Under the pieces are notes generated by a model that was not told the origin of the DNA, did not search any database, and worked only from the letters and a program-made list of their open reading frames with translations. From Taishania sp036758285 (GTDB taxonomy: Bacteria > Bacteroidota > Bacteroidia > Flavobacteriales_D > Crocinitomicaceae), in NCBI GenBank assembly GCA_036758285.1, contig DAIOWV010000007.1, positions 1-64,000 of the forward strand: 64,000 nt of DNA. The letters run 5' to 3'. Below are positions 35,711 to 44,739 of this stretch, in pieces (within the stretch, counting starts at the first letter, position 1; each line of letters begins with the position of its first letter). The position numbers and the translations under genes were made by a program.

Positions 35711-36589
35711 TTGGACCTTCTATTACTTATCAGCAACACTATTGATTCGAATGATTATCAACAAATCATAGATTCCATTATCCAATTAAATGAAGAAGTT
35801 CAAATTCAAACAAAACAACATAATAGAATTGAATCAGTCTGGGTTAGTTATTGTGCTGTTTTTCTCCCGTTAATTTGTTTCTTTTCATACATTCTTTACA
35901 ATAATTTTCTTATTCGAAAATGGAGAAAAGGAGTTTTTCCATCTGATTTGGAATACAACAAAACGAACTTAATGGAGGCTTACTGTTGTTTAACAGTCTA
36001 TTTTATTACTTTGGATCGTCATCACCAACTGAGAAAAATTCAATATTTAACTTCTTACTTTTCAAAAACATACAATTACGACATTGAGAAGATAGAAATG
36101 TCGATAGATCGAGTGCTTCATTATCCTATCCACCCTTTTGGTGTGACGGACTGGTTAAACAACCATACTTCGGAATCTTTTAAAAAGCAATTACTTGAAT
36201 TTTTGGTTCATCTTACTTTTATTGATAACAATTTAAAATCCAAAGAATATGAAGCTTTAAAAACAATAAGTAAAGCTTTACATCTCAATCCGTCCTTTTT
36301 AGATGAAATTATGTTTTCTAAAAAAGAACAAACACAATCTAAGGAATCATCAAATAAAAAGCGAGAAGAAAAGTCAACTCCATCTCCTTCAGTACTACAG
36401 CAACATGCGGATTTATTAGGAGTAAGCTTACCCACTAATGAAAAAGAAGTTAAACAACGATATCGACAATTAGCGAAAAAATATCATCCTGATAAATTTG
36501 CCAGAGAATCAAAAGAACAACAAGAACAAGCTCATCAACGATTTATTGAAATTCAAGAAGCATACGACTATTTAATGAATTCGATTTAG
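35711..36589 (+). CDS. Membrane-anchored J-domain protein
   Basis: A 292-residue protein with one transmembrane segment near residues 45-66 (SYCAVFLPLICFFSYILYNNF) followed by a basic KWRKG. A TerB-like helical region follows (about 85-200; EAYCCLTVYFITLDRHHQL, LLEFLVHLTFIDNNLKSKEYEAL), then a charged serine-rich linker (about 205-230) and a C-terminal J-domain (about 232-292) with HPD at 259-261. The arrangement is DjlA-like and the J-domain should recruit DnaK. The start is TTG at 35711, with no ATG until about residue 90. It is convergent with dinB (7 bp). Confidence 0.72.
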   Translation: MDLLLLISNTIDSNDYQQIIDSIIQLNEEVQIQTKQHNRIESVWVSYCAVFLPLICFFSYILYNNFLIRKWRKGVFPSDLEYNKTNLMEAYCCLTVYFITLDRHHQLRKIQYLTSYFSKTYNYDIEKIEMSIDRVLHYPIHPFGVTDWLNNHTSESFKKQLLEFLVHLTFIDNNLKSKEYEALKTISKALHLNPSFLDEIMFSKKEQTQSKESSNKKREEKSTPSPSVLQQHADLLGVSLPTNEKEVKQRYRQLAKKYHPDKFARESKEQQEQAHQRFIEIQEAYDYLMNSI

Positions 36590-36596
36590 ACAAATA

Positions 36597-37688
36597 TTAT
36601 CCTAAATTTTCTTCAAAAGGAATTTCCAATTGCAAAGATGTTTTTTCTTCCGATTGAGATTCAGCTAACATTTCATTATTTTTAATTGATAAACCTATCA
36701 ATCTAACCTTTAACAACAATGGAATTTGCTGTAGTAATTGTTCGGCAGTTTGTTCAAGTACAACAAACTCTTCTACAACATTTGCATTTGTTTTACTTCT
36801 TGAAATATGTGTAAAATCGCTGTATTTTATTTTTAAAGTGATAGTCTTACCTTTAAATTTCATTTTATCAATTCTATTAAAAAGTTCATTTACAACTTTC
36901 ATTAATTGATCTCTCAAAACATAATAATCATCGGTATCCTCTAAAAATGTTTGTTCAGCTCCTACAGATTTTCGTATGTGATTTGGATTAACAATACGAT
37001 TATCTATTCCTCTAGCATTCAAATAATAAAGCCTTCCAAATTTTCCAAAATTATTAGTTAAAAACTCTTCTGACCTTTGTTTTAGATCTAATCCAGTGAA
37101 AATGTCCATTTGATGCATTCGTTCAGCGGTCTTTTTTCCTATCCCGAAAAATTTTTCAATTTTTAATTCTTCTACAAATTTTTCAGCTTTTTTAGGCCCA
37201 ATTATATACAAACCATTTGGTTTATTGTAATCAGAAGCAATTTTAGCAAGAAATTTATTGATAGAAACCCCGGCAGATGCAGTTAAATTTGTCGTTTCCC
37301 AAATTTTTTGTTTAATTTCCTTTGCAACATCAATGGCATATGGGATATTTTTATGGTTTATCGTTACATCTAAAAACGCTTCATCTAGTGACAATGGCTC
37401 CACTAAATCAGTATATTCCAAAAAAATTGAACGAATTTGATTAGAAACTTCTTTATAAACATGAAAACGAGGTGGAGTAAAAATAAGATGAGGACACTTT
37501 CTTACTGCAAGTTTTGATGGCATTGCAGAATAAACTCCGTATTTTCTAGCTTCATAACTAGCTGCTGCAACAACCCCTCTATGTCCCGAACCTCCTACTG
37601 CAATCGGTTTTCCACGAAACGCTTCATTATCCCGCTGTTCTATTGAAGCGAAAAAAGCGTCCATATCTATGTGAATGACTTTTCTCAT
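36597..37688 (-). CDS. dinB: DNA polymerase IV (Y family)
   Basis: Translesion polymerase of 363 residues. The catalytic carboxylates are D8 (HIDMDAFF) and D102/E103 (SLDEAFLDV). The steric/finger region has YEARKYGVYSAMPS. The thumb/HhH region has KIASDYNKPNG and FFGIGKKTAERM. A little-finger domain follows (about 235-345). The C-terminal tail (SLQLEIPFEENLG) has a QLxLPF-like beta-clamp-binding motif. It is the last gene of a minus-strand run from the paaE-type genes; a 47-bp gap separates it from the SDR gene. Confidence 0.95.
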   Translation of the reverse strand: MRKVIHIDMDAFFASIEQRDNEAFRGKPIAVGGSGHRGVVAAASYEARKYGVYSAMPSKLAVRKCPHLIFTPPRFHVYKEVSNQIRSIFLEYTDLVEPLSLDEAFLDVTINHKNIPYAIDVAKEIKQKIWETTNLTASAGVSINKFLAKIASDYNKPNGLYIIGPKKAEKFVEELKIEKFFGIGKKTAERMHQMDIFTGLDLKQRSEEFLTNNFGKFGRLYYLNARGIDNRIVNPNHIRKSVGAEQTFLEDTDDYYVLRDQLMKVVNELFNRIDKMKFKGKTITLKIKYSDFTHISRSKTNANVVEEFVVLEQTAEQLLQQIPLLLKVRLIGLSIKNNEMLAESQSEEKTSLQLEIPFEENLG

Positions 37689-37735
37689 CAGAATGAATTT
37701 TAGTCATTTAGAAATTGTAATATCAATAATCTACA

Positions 37736-38425
37736 TTATGGTGTTGTCAACGAAACTGGTACAATACGACCATTCATCCACTGATGTGCTGTTAAAGCAA
37801 AATTACAAATATATTCAGCCATTTGTTCAGGAGAAATCAACGCTTCGTATCCTGGGAAAGCTTCGTGTAGCATTTCTGTTTGTACAGCTCCCAGACACAA
37901 ACAATTCATTTTAACGCTTGTATGTTTAAATTCTTCAGCAAACATTTCTGTAAAACTTACCAATGCTGCTTTAGAAGTTGAATAAGCCATCAAACCAGCA
38001 AATTTTACAGTACCTTGAAATCCCCCCATAGAACTAATATTCACAATATGTGCCCCATGTTCCATTTTTGGAAAAAGAGCCTGTACTGTTTGCATGATTC
38101 CAATAACATTCACCTGATATGAACGAATAAAATCATTATGAGTAATGTCTTCAAAAGGCTTATTTACTAAGTAACCTGCATTATTAATTAGCACATCAAT
38201 TTTTTCAGTATTCGAAAAAATGAAATCTAATTGGTTGGTGCAATTTTCAATCGAAATGTCGTATGCGTGACATTTTACATTTGAATAACCTGAAAACTGC
38301 TTTCGCATTTTTTCTTCATCCCTTGAAAGAGCATAAATAGTGTGTGATGGATCTTGTGCATATTGATCCACCATCGCTTTACCTATACCTCTAGAAGCAC
38401 CAATTATTACTATATTTTTACTCAT
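37736..38425 (-). CDS. Short-chain dehydrogenase/reductase
   Basis: A 229-residue classical SDR. The cofactor motif is GASRGIG (9-15), followed by NNAG (81-84), the catalytic serine region SSMGG (131-135) and the YxxxK pair Y148/K152. The substrate is unknown. The start overlaps the second paaE-type gene by 8 bp, so it is translationally coupled to the reductases. It could act on a phenylacetate-derived intermediate, but this is inference only. Confidence 0.88.
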   Translation of the reverse strand: MSKNIVIIGASRGIGKAMVDQYAQDPSHTIYALSRDEEKMRKQFSGYSNVKCHAYDISIENCTNQLDFIFSNTEKIDVLINNAGYLVNKPFEDITHNDFIRSYQVNVIGIMQTVQALFPKMEHGAHIVNISSMGGFQGTVKFAGLMAYSTSKAALVSFTEMFAEEFKHTSVKMNCLCLGAVQTEMLHEAFPGYEALISPEQMAEYICNFALTAHQWMNGRIVPVSLTTP

Positions 38426-39491
38426 CGTATGAAATGATTAATTCACTACTAGTTGGATGAGTTTGACAAGATAAAATATATCCTTGCTCTATCTCTTTAT
38501 CCGTAAGTGTATAGTTCACCTTCATTTTTACTGTACCTTTCAAAACCTTTGCTCTACATGTTGAACAAACACCTCCCTTACATGAATAAGGCACGTCTGC
38601 TCCTTCAGAAATTGCAGATTCCAAAACAGATTTATTGCCTTTCATTTCAAAGTCAAATGTTTCATCATCTAAAACAACTTTAACTTTTGTTGTTCCTGAA
38701 AAACTAACCTCTTCAACAACTTCTTTTTCAACACTTAAAGCTGTCGTAAATAATTCGAAATGAATTTTTGAATCTGAAACACCAAATAATTGAAGCGCTT
38801 CTTTAACATGATGAATCATTTCTTCAGGTCCACAAATGTAAAAACCATCTGATTTCAGAATACTTAAATCTTCTTTTATGATTGACATGAATGCATCTTT
38901 TCCAACCCTTCCTTTAGCATACCCTTCCTTTTCTTCTTGTGTTAAAAAATAAGTGGTTTCAACTTTTGATAGTTGATTTAATCGAGATTGAAATAAAATA
39001 TCTTGCTCTTTCTTATTTACATAAAACAATTTCATCGATGCATCATCCATTTTCTGGACTTCATACGCCATACTCACAATAGGTGTTATTCCCGACCCAG
39101 CAGCAATAGCGATTATTTTTTTTGCATCATTTAATAAAAATCGACCTTCAGGTTTAGAAATTAAAATCGAATCTCCTGATTTCAATAGATTGTTTAAATA
39201 TTTTGAAACAATACCATTCTCAACCTCTTTAACCGCAATTGCTAAATCTGCACCATTTTCACTACAAATGGAATATGATCTCCTTTCTTCTTTCTGATTA
39301 ATTTCAACTATTAATGTTAAGTATTGACCAGGAAAAAAAGAAAATGTCTCTTTTAAATCTGCGGGAATATCAAACACGATTTCAACTGCATCTTTCGTTA
39401 ATCTATTGATCGTCTTAACAGATACATTATGAAATCCTCTAGGAGTTTTTACTGTTGTTTCTTTTTTAAAAATTTTACCAAAAAATCCCAT
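38418..39491 (-). CDS. PaaE-type ferredoxin-NAD(P)H reductase, copy 2
   Basis: A 357-residue oxidoreductase with the ferredoxin-NADP reductase fold followed by a plant-type 2Fe-2S domain. The FAD motif is RRSYSIC, the NAD(P) motif GSGITPI and the C-terminal nucleotide region ICGPEEM. The 2Fe-2S ligands are C304, C309, C312 and C342 (CKGGVCSTC ... LSCQTHP). This architecture is that of PaaE, which supplies electrons to the phenylacetyl-CoA epoxidase. It starts 3 bp after the first copy's stop and overlaps the SDR gene by 8 bp. It also carries a short N-terminal extension (KIFKKETTVKTPRG) lacking in copy 1. Confidence 0.82.
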   Translation of the reverse strand: MGFFGKIFKKETTVKTPRGFHNVSVKTINRLTKDAVEIVFDIPADLKETFSFFPGQYLTLIVEINQKEERRSYSICSENGADLAIAVKEVENGIVSKYLNNLLKSGDSILISKPEGRFLLNDAKKIIAIAAGSGITPIVSMAYEVQKMDDASMKLFYVNKKEQDILFQSRLNQLSKVETTYFLTQEEKEGYAKGRVGKDAFMSIIKEDLSILKSDGFYICGPEEMIHHVKEALQLFGVSDSKIHFELFTTALSVEKEVVEEVSFSGTTKVKVVLDDETFDFEMKGNKSVLESAISEGADVPYSCKGGVCSTCRAKVLKGTVKMKVNYTLTDKEIEQGYILSCQTHPTSSELIISYDE

Positions 39492-39494
39492 ATT

Positions 39495-40565
39495 TTAATC
39501 GTCAAATGAAACTATTAATTTATCTGTAATTGGATGAGCTTGGCAAGTTAAGATATATCCTGCTGCAACTTCATCTGCTTCTAATGCATAGTTGACATCC
39601 ATTCGTGCTTCTCCCTCAATAATTTTAGCTTTACAAGTACAACAAACACCTCCTTTACAAGCAAAAGGTAAATCAGCACCAACCTTAAAAGCAGCATCAA
39701 GAACCGTTTCCGAAGCGTCCATTACAATGTCGTAAGTATCTCCATCTAAAATGACTTGTACATTTGCATTAATTTCAGGACCTGTATATTCAACCTTAGC
39801 TTTAGCTTTAGCTTTACCACCAGCAGTTGTAAATAACTCAAAATGAACACTTTCCTTCTTGACTCCTAACTGATCAAGGCTTTCTTTTACAGAAAGAATC
39901 ATTTCTTCCGGACCACAAATAAATACTTCAGAAATATCCCAGCCTTTTAGAAAAGAATTATACAAATCTGTACATTTTGCTCCATCAATTCTACCTTTTT
40001 GAATTTTATTTCCTAAACTTTCACGAGACAATACATGAATGATTCGAAGTCTACTCATGAAGTTATTTTTCAGAGCTTCTAATTCCTCTCTAAAAATGAT
40101 AGAACTAAAATTTTTATTTCCATAAAACAATGTGATATCACTTAATGGCTCATCCTTTAGAATTTGTTTTAAAATTGCTAAAATTGGAGTTATACCAGAA
40201 CCAGAGGCAAATAAAACATATGATTTTTGTTTTGTTGGATTTGTTTCTAACGTGAAATTACCCATTGGGGTCATTACTTCTAACTCATCACCAACATTCA
40301 ATTGAGTGTTGACAAAAGTCGAAAAAACTCCATCTTCTACCTGTTTTACAGCTACCCTCCACTCATTCTCATAAGGTGCTGAACATAAAGAGTATGAACG
40401 ACGGATATCTTCACCATTAACCAAAGTTCTTAATGTAAGATATTGTCCAGAAATAAATTTATAATCATTAAGTAAATCGTTTGGAACATCAAAAGAAACC
40501 GATACAGCGTCTTCAGTTTCTCGTCTAACATCCTTTACTTTTAATGTATGAAATTTTGGAGTCAT
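39495..40565 (-). CDS. paaE: PaaE, 1,2-phenylacetyl-CoA epoxidase reductase subunit, copy 1
   Basis: A 356-residue reductase passing electrons from NADPH through FAD and 2Fe-2S to the PaaA di-iron site. The FAD motif is RRSYSLCS, the NAD(P) motif GSGITPI and ICGPEEM follows. The 2Fe-2S ligands are C303, C308, C311 and C341 (CKGGVCCTC, LTCQAHP). A KAKAKAKVEY linker joins the two domains. Divergent from paaABCD across 270 bp, it is the copy closest to the epoxidase genes. It shares domain order and motifs with copy 2 and arose by tandem duplication or joint acquisition. Confidence 0.88.
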   Translation of the reverse strand: MTPKFHTLKVKDVRRETEDAVSVSFDVPNDLLNDYKFISGQYLTLRTLVNGEDIRRSYSLCSAPYENEWRVAVKQVEDGVFSTFVNTQLNVGDELEVMTPMGNFTLETNPTKQKSYVLFASGSGITPILAILKQILKDEPLSDITLFYGNKNFSSIIFREELEALKNNFMSRLRIIHVLSRESLGNKIQKGRIDGAKCTDLYNSFLKGWDISEVFICGPEEMILSVKESLDQLGVKKESVHFELFTTAGGKAKAKAKVEYTGPEINANVQVILDGDTYDIVMDASETVLDAAFKVGADLPFACKGGVCCTCKAKIIEGEARMDVNYALEADEVAAGYILTCQAHPITDKLIVSFDD

Positions 40566-40815
40566 AATTCAATTCAACTACTTGTTTTGCGGTAAAATTA
40601 ATCATTTATGGCTAAACAACATTAAAAACCGAATGCTAAACAGATGTAAATTCACTTAAATACTTAAAAAAATGAAAGATTAGGTAGTTAAAATACATAA
40701 ATATCTAATTCAAACAAAAAATAATCCTTAATTCAAAATACCATCAAAAAAACGATTAAAAAAAGAAGTCAAACGATTCATTTCAAAAATTTCATATTTA
40801 TACACCTTTTTTCAC

Positions 40816-40823
40816 TAAATTTG
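40816..40823 (+). promoter_or_regulatory. Promoter -7 box (TAAATTTG) of paaABCD
   Basis: An exact TAnnTTTG match 12 bp before the paaA ATG. The rest of the 270-bp divergent region is AT-rich. I saw no clear operator and no paaR-type regulator gene nearby. Confidence 0.5.
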
Positions 40824-40835
40824 TAGAGTACTCAA

Positions 40836-41798
40836 ATGGCTATGAAGGAAAATAATATAGAAGAATTAGAACGTCTATTTCAGGAAAAAATTGATAATGA
40901 CATCAAAATTGAACCTAGAGATTGGATGCCAGATGCATATCGTGATACGTTGATTCGTCAAATTTCACAACATGCACATTCAGAAATTGTAGGTATGCTT
41001 CCAGAAGGCAACTGGATTACTCGTGCACCAAACTTAAGAAGAAAAGCTGTTTTATTGGCTAAAGTTCAAGACGAAGCTGGACATGGTTTATATTTGTACA
41101 GTGCCGCAGAAACTCTTGGTGCAGACAGAGAGGAAACCATAGATGACTTACATACTGGTAAAGCTAAATATTCTTCTATTTTTAATTATCCAACATTATC
41201 TTGGGCTGATATGGGAGCTGTTGGTTGGTTGGTTGATGGAGCAGCAATCATGAATCAAGTACCTTTGTGTCGTTGTTCTTATGGCCCTTATGCTCGTGCT
41301 ATGGTTCGTGTTTGTAAAGAAGAATCATTTCATCAACGCCAAGGTTTTGAAATCATGTCAACCTTAGCAAATGGAACTCCTGAACAAAAAGCAATGGCTC
41401 AAGATGCCTTGAATCGTTTTTGGTGGCCAGCATTAATGATGTTTGGTCCGAATGATGCTGAGTCAAAACATACAGCACAATCAATGAAGTGGAAAATTAA
41501 ACGATCTACAAATGATGAATTACGTCAACAATTTGTAGATGTAACAATTCCTCAAGCAGAAATGATTGGTTTAACAGTACCTGATCCCGATTTAAAATTC
41601 AACGAAGCTACAGGTCATTATGAATTTGGAGAAATCAATTGGGATGAATTCTGGCAAGTTGTAAAAGGAAACGGACCTTGCAATAAGGATCGAGTTGATA
41701 CACGTCGAAAAGCAAAAGAAAATGGTATGTGGGTTCGCGAAGCTGCTGTTGCATATGCCGAAAAACGTGCGAATAGACAAAAAGAAAAAAGAGCTTAA
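40836..41798 (+). CDS. paaA: 1,2-phenylacetyl-CoA epoxidase catalytic subunit PaaA
   Basis: Di-iron oxygenase subunit that epoxidises the ring of phenylacetyl-CoA. The carboxylate/histidine ligands are visible: E50 (HSEIVG), E80 and H83 (DEAGHG), and E163/H166 (EESFHQRQG). The length (320 aa) is normal. The start at 40836 (MAMKEN) or 40842 cannot be separated. It is the first gene of paaABCD, with 27 bp to paaB. The later pathway genes (paaG, paaZ, paaF/H/J, paaK) are not in the window. Confidence 0.96.
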   Translation: MAMKENNIEELERLFQEKIDNDIKIEPRDWMPDAYRDTLIRQISQHAHSEIVGMLPEGNWITRAPNLRRKAVLLAKVQDEAGHGLYLYSAAETLGADREETIDDLHTGKAKYSSIFNYPTLSWADMGAVGWLVDGAAIMNQVPLCRCSYGPYARAMVRVCKEESFHQRQGFEIMSTLANGTPEQKAMAQDALNRFWWPALMMFGPNDAESKHTAQSMKWKIKRSTNDELRQQFVDVTIPQAEMIGLTVPDPDLKFNEATGHYEFGEINWDEFWQVVKGNGPCNKDRVDTRRKAKENGMWVREAAVAYAEKRANRQKEKRA

Positions 41799-41825
41799 TC
41801 GAATTTAGAATAAAAATAACGAACA

Positions 41826-42113
41826 ATGTCAAATGCAAATTGGCCTCTTTGGGAGGTTTTCATTAGAAGTAAACAAGGATTGAGTCACAAACATGTTGGT
41901 AGCTTAAGAGCTGCTGATGCTCAAATGGCTGTTGAAAATGCTCGTGATGTATACACACGTCGTTCGGAAGGAATTAGTATTTGGGTTATTCAATCAAGTG
42001 ATGTATATGCTTCAGACCCTAACGAGTCTGAATCTTTATATGAACCTGCAGATTCAAAAATATACCGTCATCCAACTTTTTATGATGTCCCTGATGGGAT
42101 TTCTCATATGTAA
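41826..42113 (+). CDS. paaB: 1,2-phenylacetyl-CoA epoxidase subunit PaaB
   Basis: A 95-residue subunit that bridges the PaaAC heterodimers. Typical segments are WPLWEVFIRSKQGLSHKHVGSL, NARDVYTRR and SIWVIQSSDV. It lies between paaA and paaC with short gaps (27 and 18 bp), so it is co-transcribed. Confidence 0.95.
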   Translation: MSNANWPLWEVFIRSKQGLSHKHVGSLRAADAQMAVENARDVYTRRSEGISIWVIQSSDVYASDPNESESLYEPADSKIYRHPTFYDVPDGISHM

Positions 42114-42131
42114 TTCAATTAATTATATAAA

Positions 42132-42884
42132 ATGGATAATAATTTATTTGAATATTTACTTCGTTTAGGAGACGACAGTTTAATCATAGGACATCGATTA
42201 TCTGAATGGTGTGGTCATGGTCCAATATTGGAAGAAGATATTGCACTAACGAATATGGCTTTAGACTTTATTGGTCAAGCAACTTCACTTTTAGATTATG
42301 CTGGAATAGTTGAGAACAAAGAAAGAGATGGAGATGCTTTAGCATTTTTAAGATACGAAAGAGAGTATCGAAATGTATTATTGCTGGAACAACCAAATGA
42401 AGATTTTGCAGTAACTATGATGCGTCAATTTCTTTTTGATGCCTTTAGAAAACCTTTTTTTGAAGCACTTCAAAATAGTGCTGATAAACAATTAGCTGCA
42501 ATCGCTGAAAAATCGTTAAAAGAAACAAAATATCATTTGAAACATTCTTCTGAATGGGTAATCCGTTTAGGAGATGGTACAGAAGAATCACATAATAAAA
42601 TACAGTATGCTTTAGATACTTTATGGCGTTATACAGATGAATTATTTTTTGAAAATGAAGTCGATATTGTACTTCAAAAAGATGGAGTTGTTCCTTCTCT
42701 AATTCCAATTAAGGCTGAATGGGAAAAGGTAGTCAACACAGTTTTAGAAGAAGCTACTTTATCTATTCCTCAAAATGGATGGATACAGAAAGGAGGTAGA
42801 ACTGGTTTACATTCTGAACATTTAGGATATATATTAGCAGAATTACAATACATTCAGCGCGCTTACCCAGGAATGAAGTGGTAA
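42132..42884 (+). CDS. paaC: 1,2-phenylacetyl-CoA epoxidase structural subunit PaaC
   Basis: A 250-residue ferritin-like subunit pairing with PaaA. Family segments are RLGDDSLIIGHRLSEWCGHGP, EDIALTNMALDFIGQA and LKHSSEWVIRLGDGTEESH, ending HLGYILAELQYIQRAYPG. PaaC keeps the fold but is non-catalytic in the characterised E. coli enzyme. Third gene of the operon, 45 bp before paaD. Confidence 0.95.
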   Translation: MDNNLFEYLLRLGDDSLIIGHRLSEWCGHGPILEEDIALTNMALDFIGQATSLLDYAGIVENKERDGDALAFLRYEREYRNVLLLEQPNEDFAVTMMRQFLFDAFRKPFFEALQNSADKQLAAIAEKSLKETKYHLKHSSEWVIRLGDGTEESHNKIQYALDTLWRYTDELFFENEVDIVLQKDGVVPSLIPIKAEWEKVVNTVLEEATLSIPQNGWIQKGGRTGLHSEHLGYILAELQYIQRAYPGMKW

Positions 42885-42929
42885 TCAAATAGGTATTTAT
42901 TATCCATTTGTAAAATTTAGTTTTAATTC

Positions 42930-43415
42930 ATGGTTTCAGAAATCCAAATATGGCAATGGTTAGAGGAAGTTTCAGACCCTGAAATACCCGTTTTAACGAT
43001 TGTTGATTTGGGTGTTGTTCGTTCAGTTAAAATTGAGAAAAATATAGTAAACATAACAATTACACCTACATATTCAGGTTGTCCTGCAATGCAAGTAATT
43101 GAGGAAGATATATTATCTCTACTTAAAACGAAAGGTTTAACAGATGTGAACATTCAACTTGTTCTTTCTCCTGCTTGGACAACCGATTGGATTTCTGAAA
43201 ATGGAAAAGTTAAATTAAAAGAATATGGGATTGCACCTCCTGTTGACGAAGTAGATAAAAGCGTGCTATTTGCAGACCCTCCAGTCATTGAATGTCCACA
43301 ATGTCATTCTAAAAACACACGGATGGTTTCCCAATTTGGAAGTACTGCATGCAAAGCTCAATATCAATGCAATGATTGCTTAGAACCGTTTGATTATTTC
43401 AAATGTTTGAAATAG
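42930..43415 (+). CDS. paaD: PaaD, phenylacetyl-CoA epoxidase maturation factor (MIP18 family)
   Basis: A 161-residue protein with an N-terminal MIP18/DUF59 domain (about 5-90; LEEVSDPEIPVLTIVDLGVV, YSGCPAM) and a C-terminal zinc-ribbon-like part with CPQCHSKN, CKAQYQC, NDC and FKC cysteines. PaaD is thought to mature the iron-sulfur centre of the epoxidase. Last gene of paaABCD; no strong terminator follows within the 76 bp to the next gene. Confidence 0.93.
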   Translation: MVSEIQIWQWLEEVSDPEIPVLTIVDLGVVRSVKIEKNIVNITITPTYSGCPAMQVIEEDILSLLKTKGLTDVNIQLVLSPAWTTDWISENGKVKLKEYGIAPPVDEVDKSVLFADPPVIECPQCHSKNTRMVSQFGSTACKAQYQCNDCLEPFDYFKCLK

Positions 43416-43491
43416 ACTTTTAGGATAAGTTAACAATGAGGATAAAGTTTAACAATTATTTTTATCCGAACATTTTGTAATACTTAAACTT

Positions 43492-44739
43492 ATGAACCGA
43501 GTCTTATTTATTATCTATTTATTTTTTAACACACTCATTTATTGCCAATCCATCTGTCAAATTAGCAAAGAGCAAATGACAAACGGAGTGTTCATTATAA
43601 ATCCTGAAGATAAAACTAGTTTATCATCAAAAAAAGTCATAGGACTTGGAGAATCTACTCACAATATGGGTAGCACAATAGCTGCAAAAATTGCAATGAT
43701 AAAATACCTGCATGATTCCTTGGGTTTTAACACCTTGGCTATTGAAAGTAGTATATACGATTGCTACGTTCTTAATAAACTATTTGAATTAGGCAAAGCG
43801 ACTGAAATAGATTTTTTTGATGCAATTTTTGGCGTATGGAAGTCAGAAGAAATGCGCGAATTATATCGATACATCGTTTCAACCTATCAAACGGATAATC
43901 CGATTAAATTAGTTGGAATTGACAACCAATTCACAGATTTATCCGCCAAACACCTATTAAAAGACATTCATATACTTGAAGACTCCATTCGGCAATATGA
44001 TTCAACTTTTAAACTCTCCGAGCGATTTTATTCTTTACTAAAAGATGAAATAAAATATTCCAACTACTTTAAAAAATTTGCTCCAGAAGATACGTTAGAC
44101 TTTGTCAACGAATTAAACAAACTTGAAAATGCGATTGAATTGCTTTCAAGAAAAACCAGTTATTTTGATTTTTGGAAACAAATTCCTTTGAATCTTAAAA
44201 CCGACTTTACACGACGCTATCATAAACCTTATGGAAATTTGCGAGATTCAGTCATGGCAATAAATCTGATCAATTATTATGAGCTAAATCAACATGATAA
44301 AATAATCATTTGGGCTGCGACCTATCATTTAGTAAATAATATTAGAATGGTAAAATCAAGCTGGTATCAGAATTCGGTTGTATGCGGGGAATATCTAAAA
44401 AAATATTTTCTTAACGATTACTACGTAATGGCATTTTCGTCTTACACGGGTACATATGGAAGTGAAAAAGGATTGTTTAATGTTAAACTTAAAAAGTTAT
44501 CGCAAAACAGTATCGAATGGAAGCTTTACAGGACATATCAAAGTGATTTTATCTTTATGAATTTACTGAAAGATTCCAACCAAGATTTCCTTTCCAACTC
44601 AAAATACAAAAGCGCACGTATTCTAGGAAATAGAGAATTTGAGATGGACCTCAATAATATTTGTGACGGCATTTTTATTATTCGCAATTCTACAGGAGTC
44701 ACTAAAAGTAGATTAAACCTTACCAACAATCGCCTCTGA
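43492..44739 (+). CDS. Secreted erythromycin-esterase-family protein
   Basis: A 415-residue protein with a signal peptide (MNRVLFIIYLFFNTLIYCQ) and an erythromycin esterase-type fold. The motifs are VIGLGESTHNMGSTIAAK, FNTLAIESSIYDCYVLN, VGIDNQF and the late YHLVNN/GSEKG segments. In EreA/EreB the glutamate and histidine of this first motif are catalytic. Most Bacteroidota members have no proven resistance role, so macrolide hydrolysis is not claimed. Its 3' end overlaps the convergent transporter gene by 27 bp. Confidence 0.82.
   Translation: MNRVLFIIYLFFNTLIYCQSICQISKEQMTNGVFIINPEDKTSLSSKKVIGLGESTHNMGSTIAAKIAMIKYLHDSLGFNTLAIESSIYDCYVLNKLFELGKATEIDFFDAIFGVWKSEEMRELYRYIVSTYQTDNPIKLVGIDNQFTDLSAKHLLKDIHILEDSIRQYDSTFKLSERFYSLLKDEIKYSNYFKKFAPEDTLDFVNELNKLENAIELLSRKTSYFDFWKQIPLNLKTDFTRRYHKPYGNLRDSVMAINLINYYELNQHDKIIIWAATYHLVNNIRMVKSSWYQNSVVCGEYLKKYFLNDYYVMAFSSYTGTYGSEKGLFNVKLKKLSQNSIEWKLYRTYQSDFIFMNLLKDSNQDFLSNSKYKSARILGNREFEMDLNNICDGIFIIRNSTGVTKSRLNLTNNRL

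Noticed and set aside
43492..44739. Macrolide resistance gene
   Set aside because: Only family-level similarity to erythromycin esterases, a secreted form, no resistance context.
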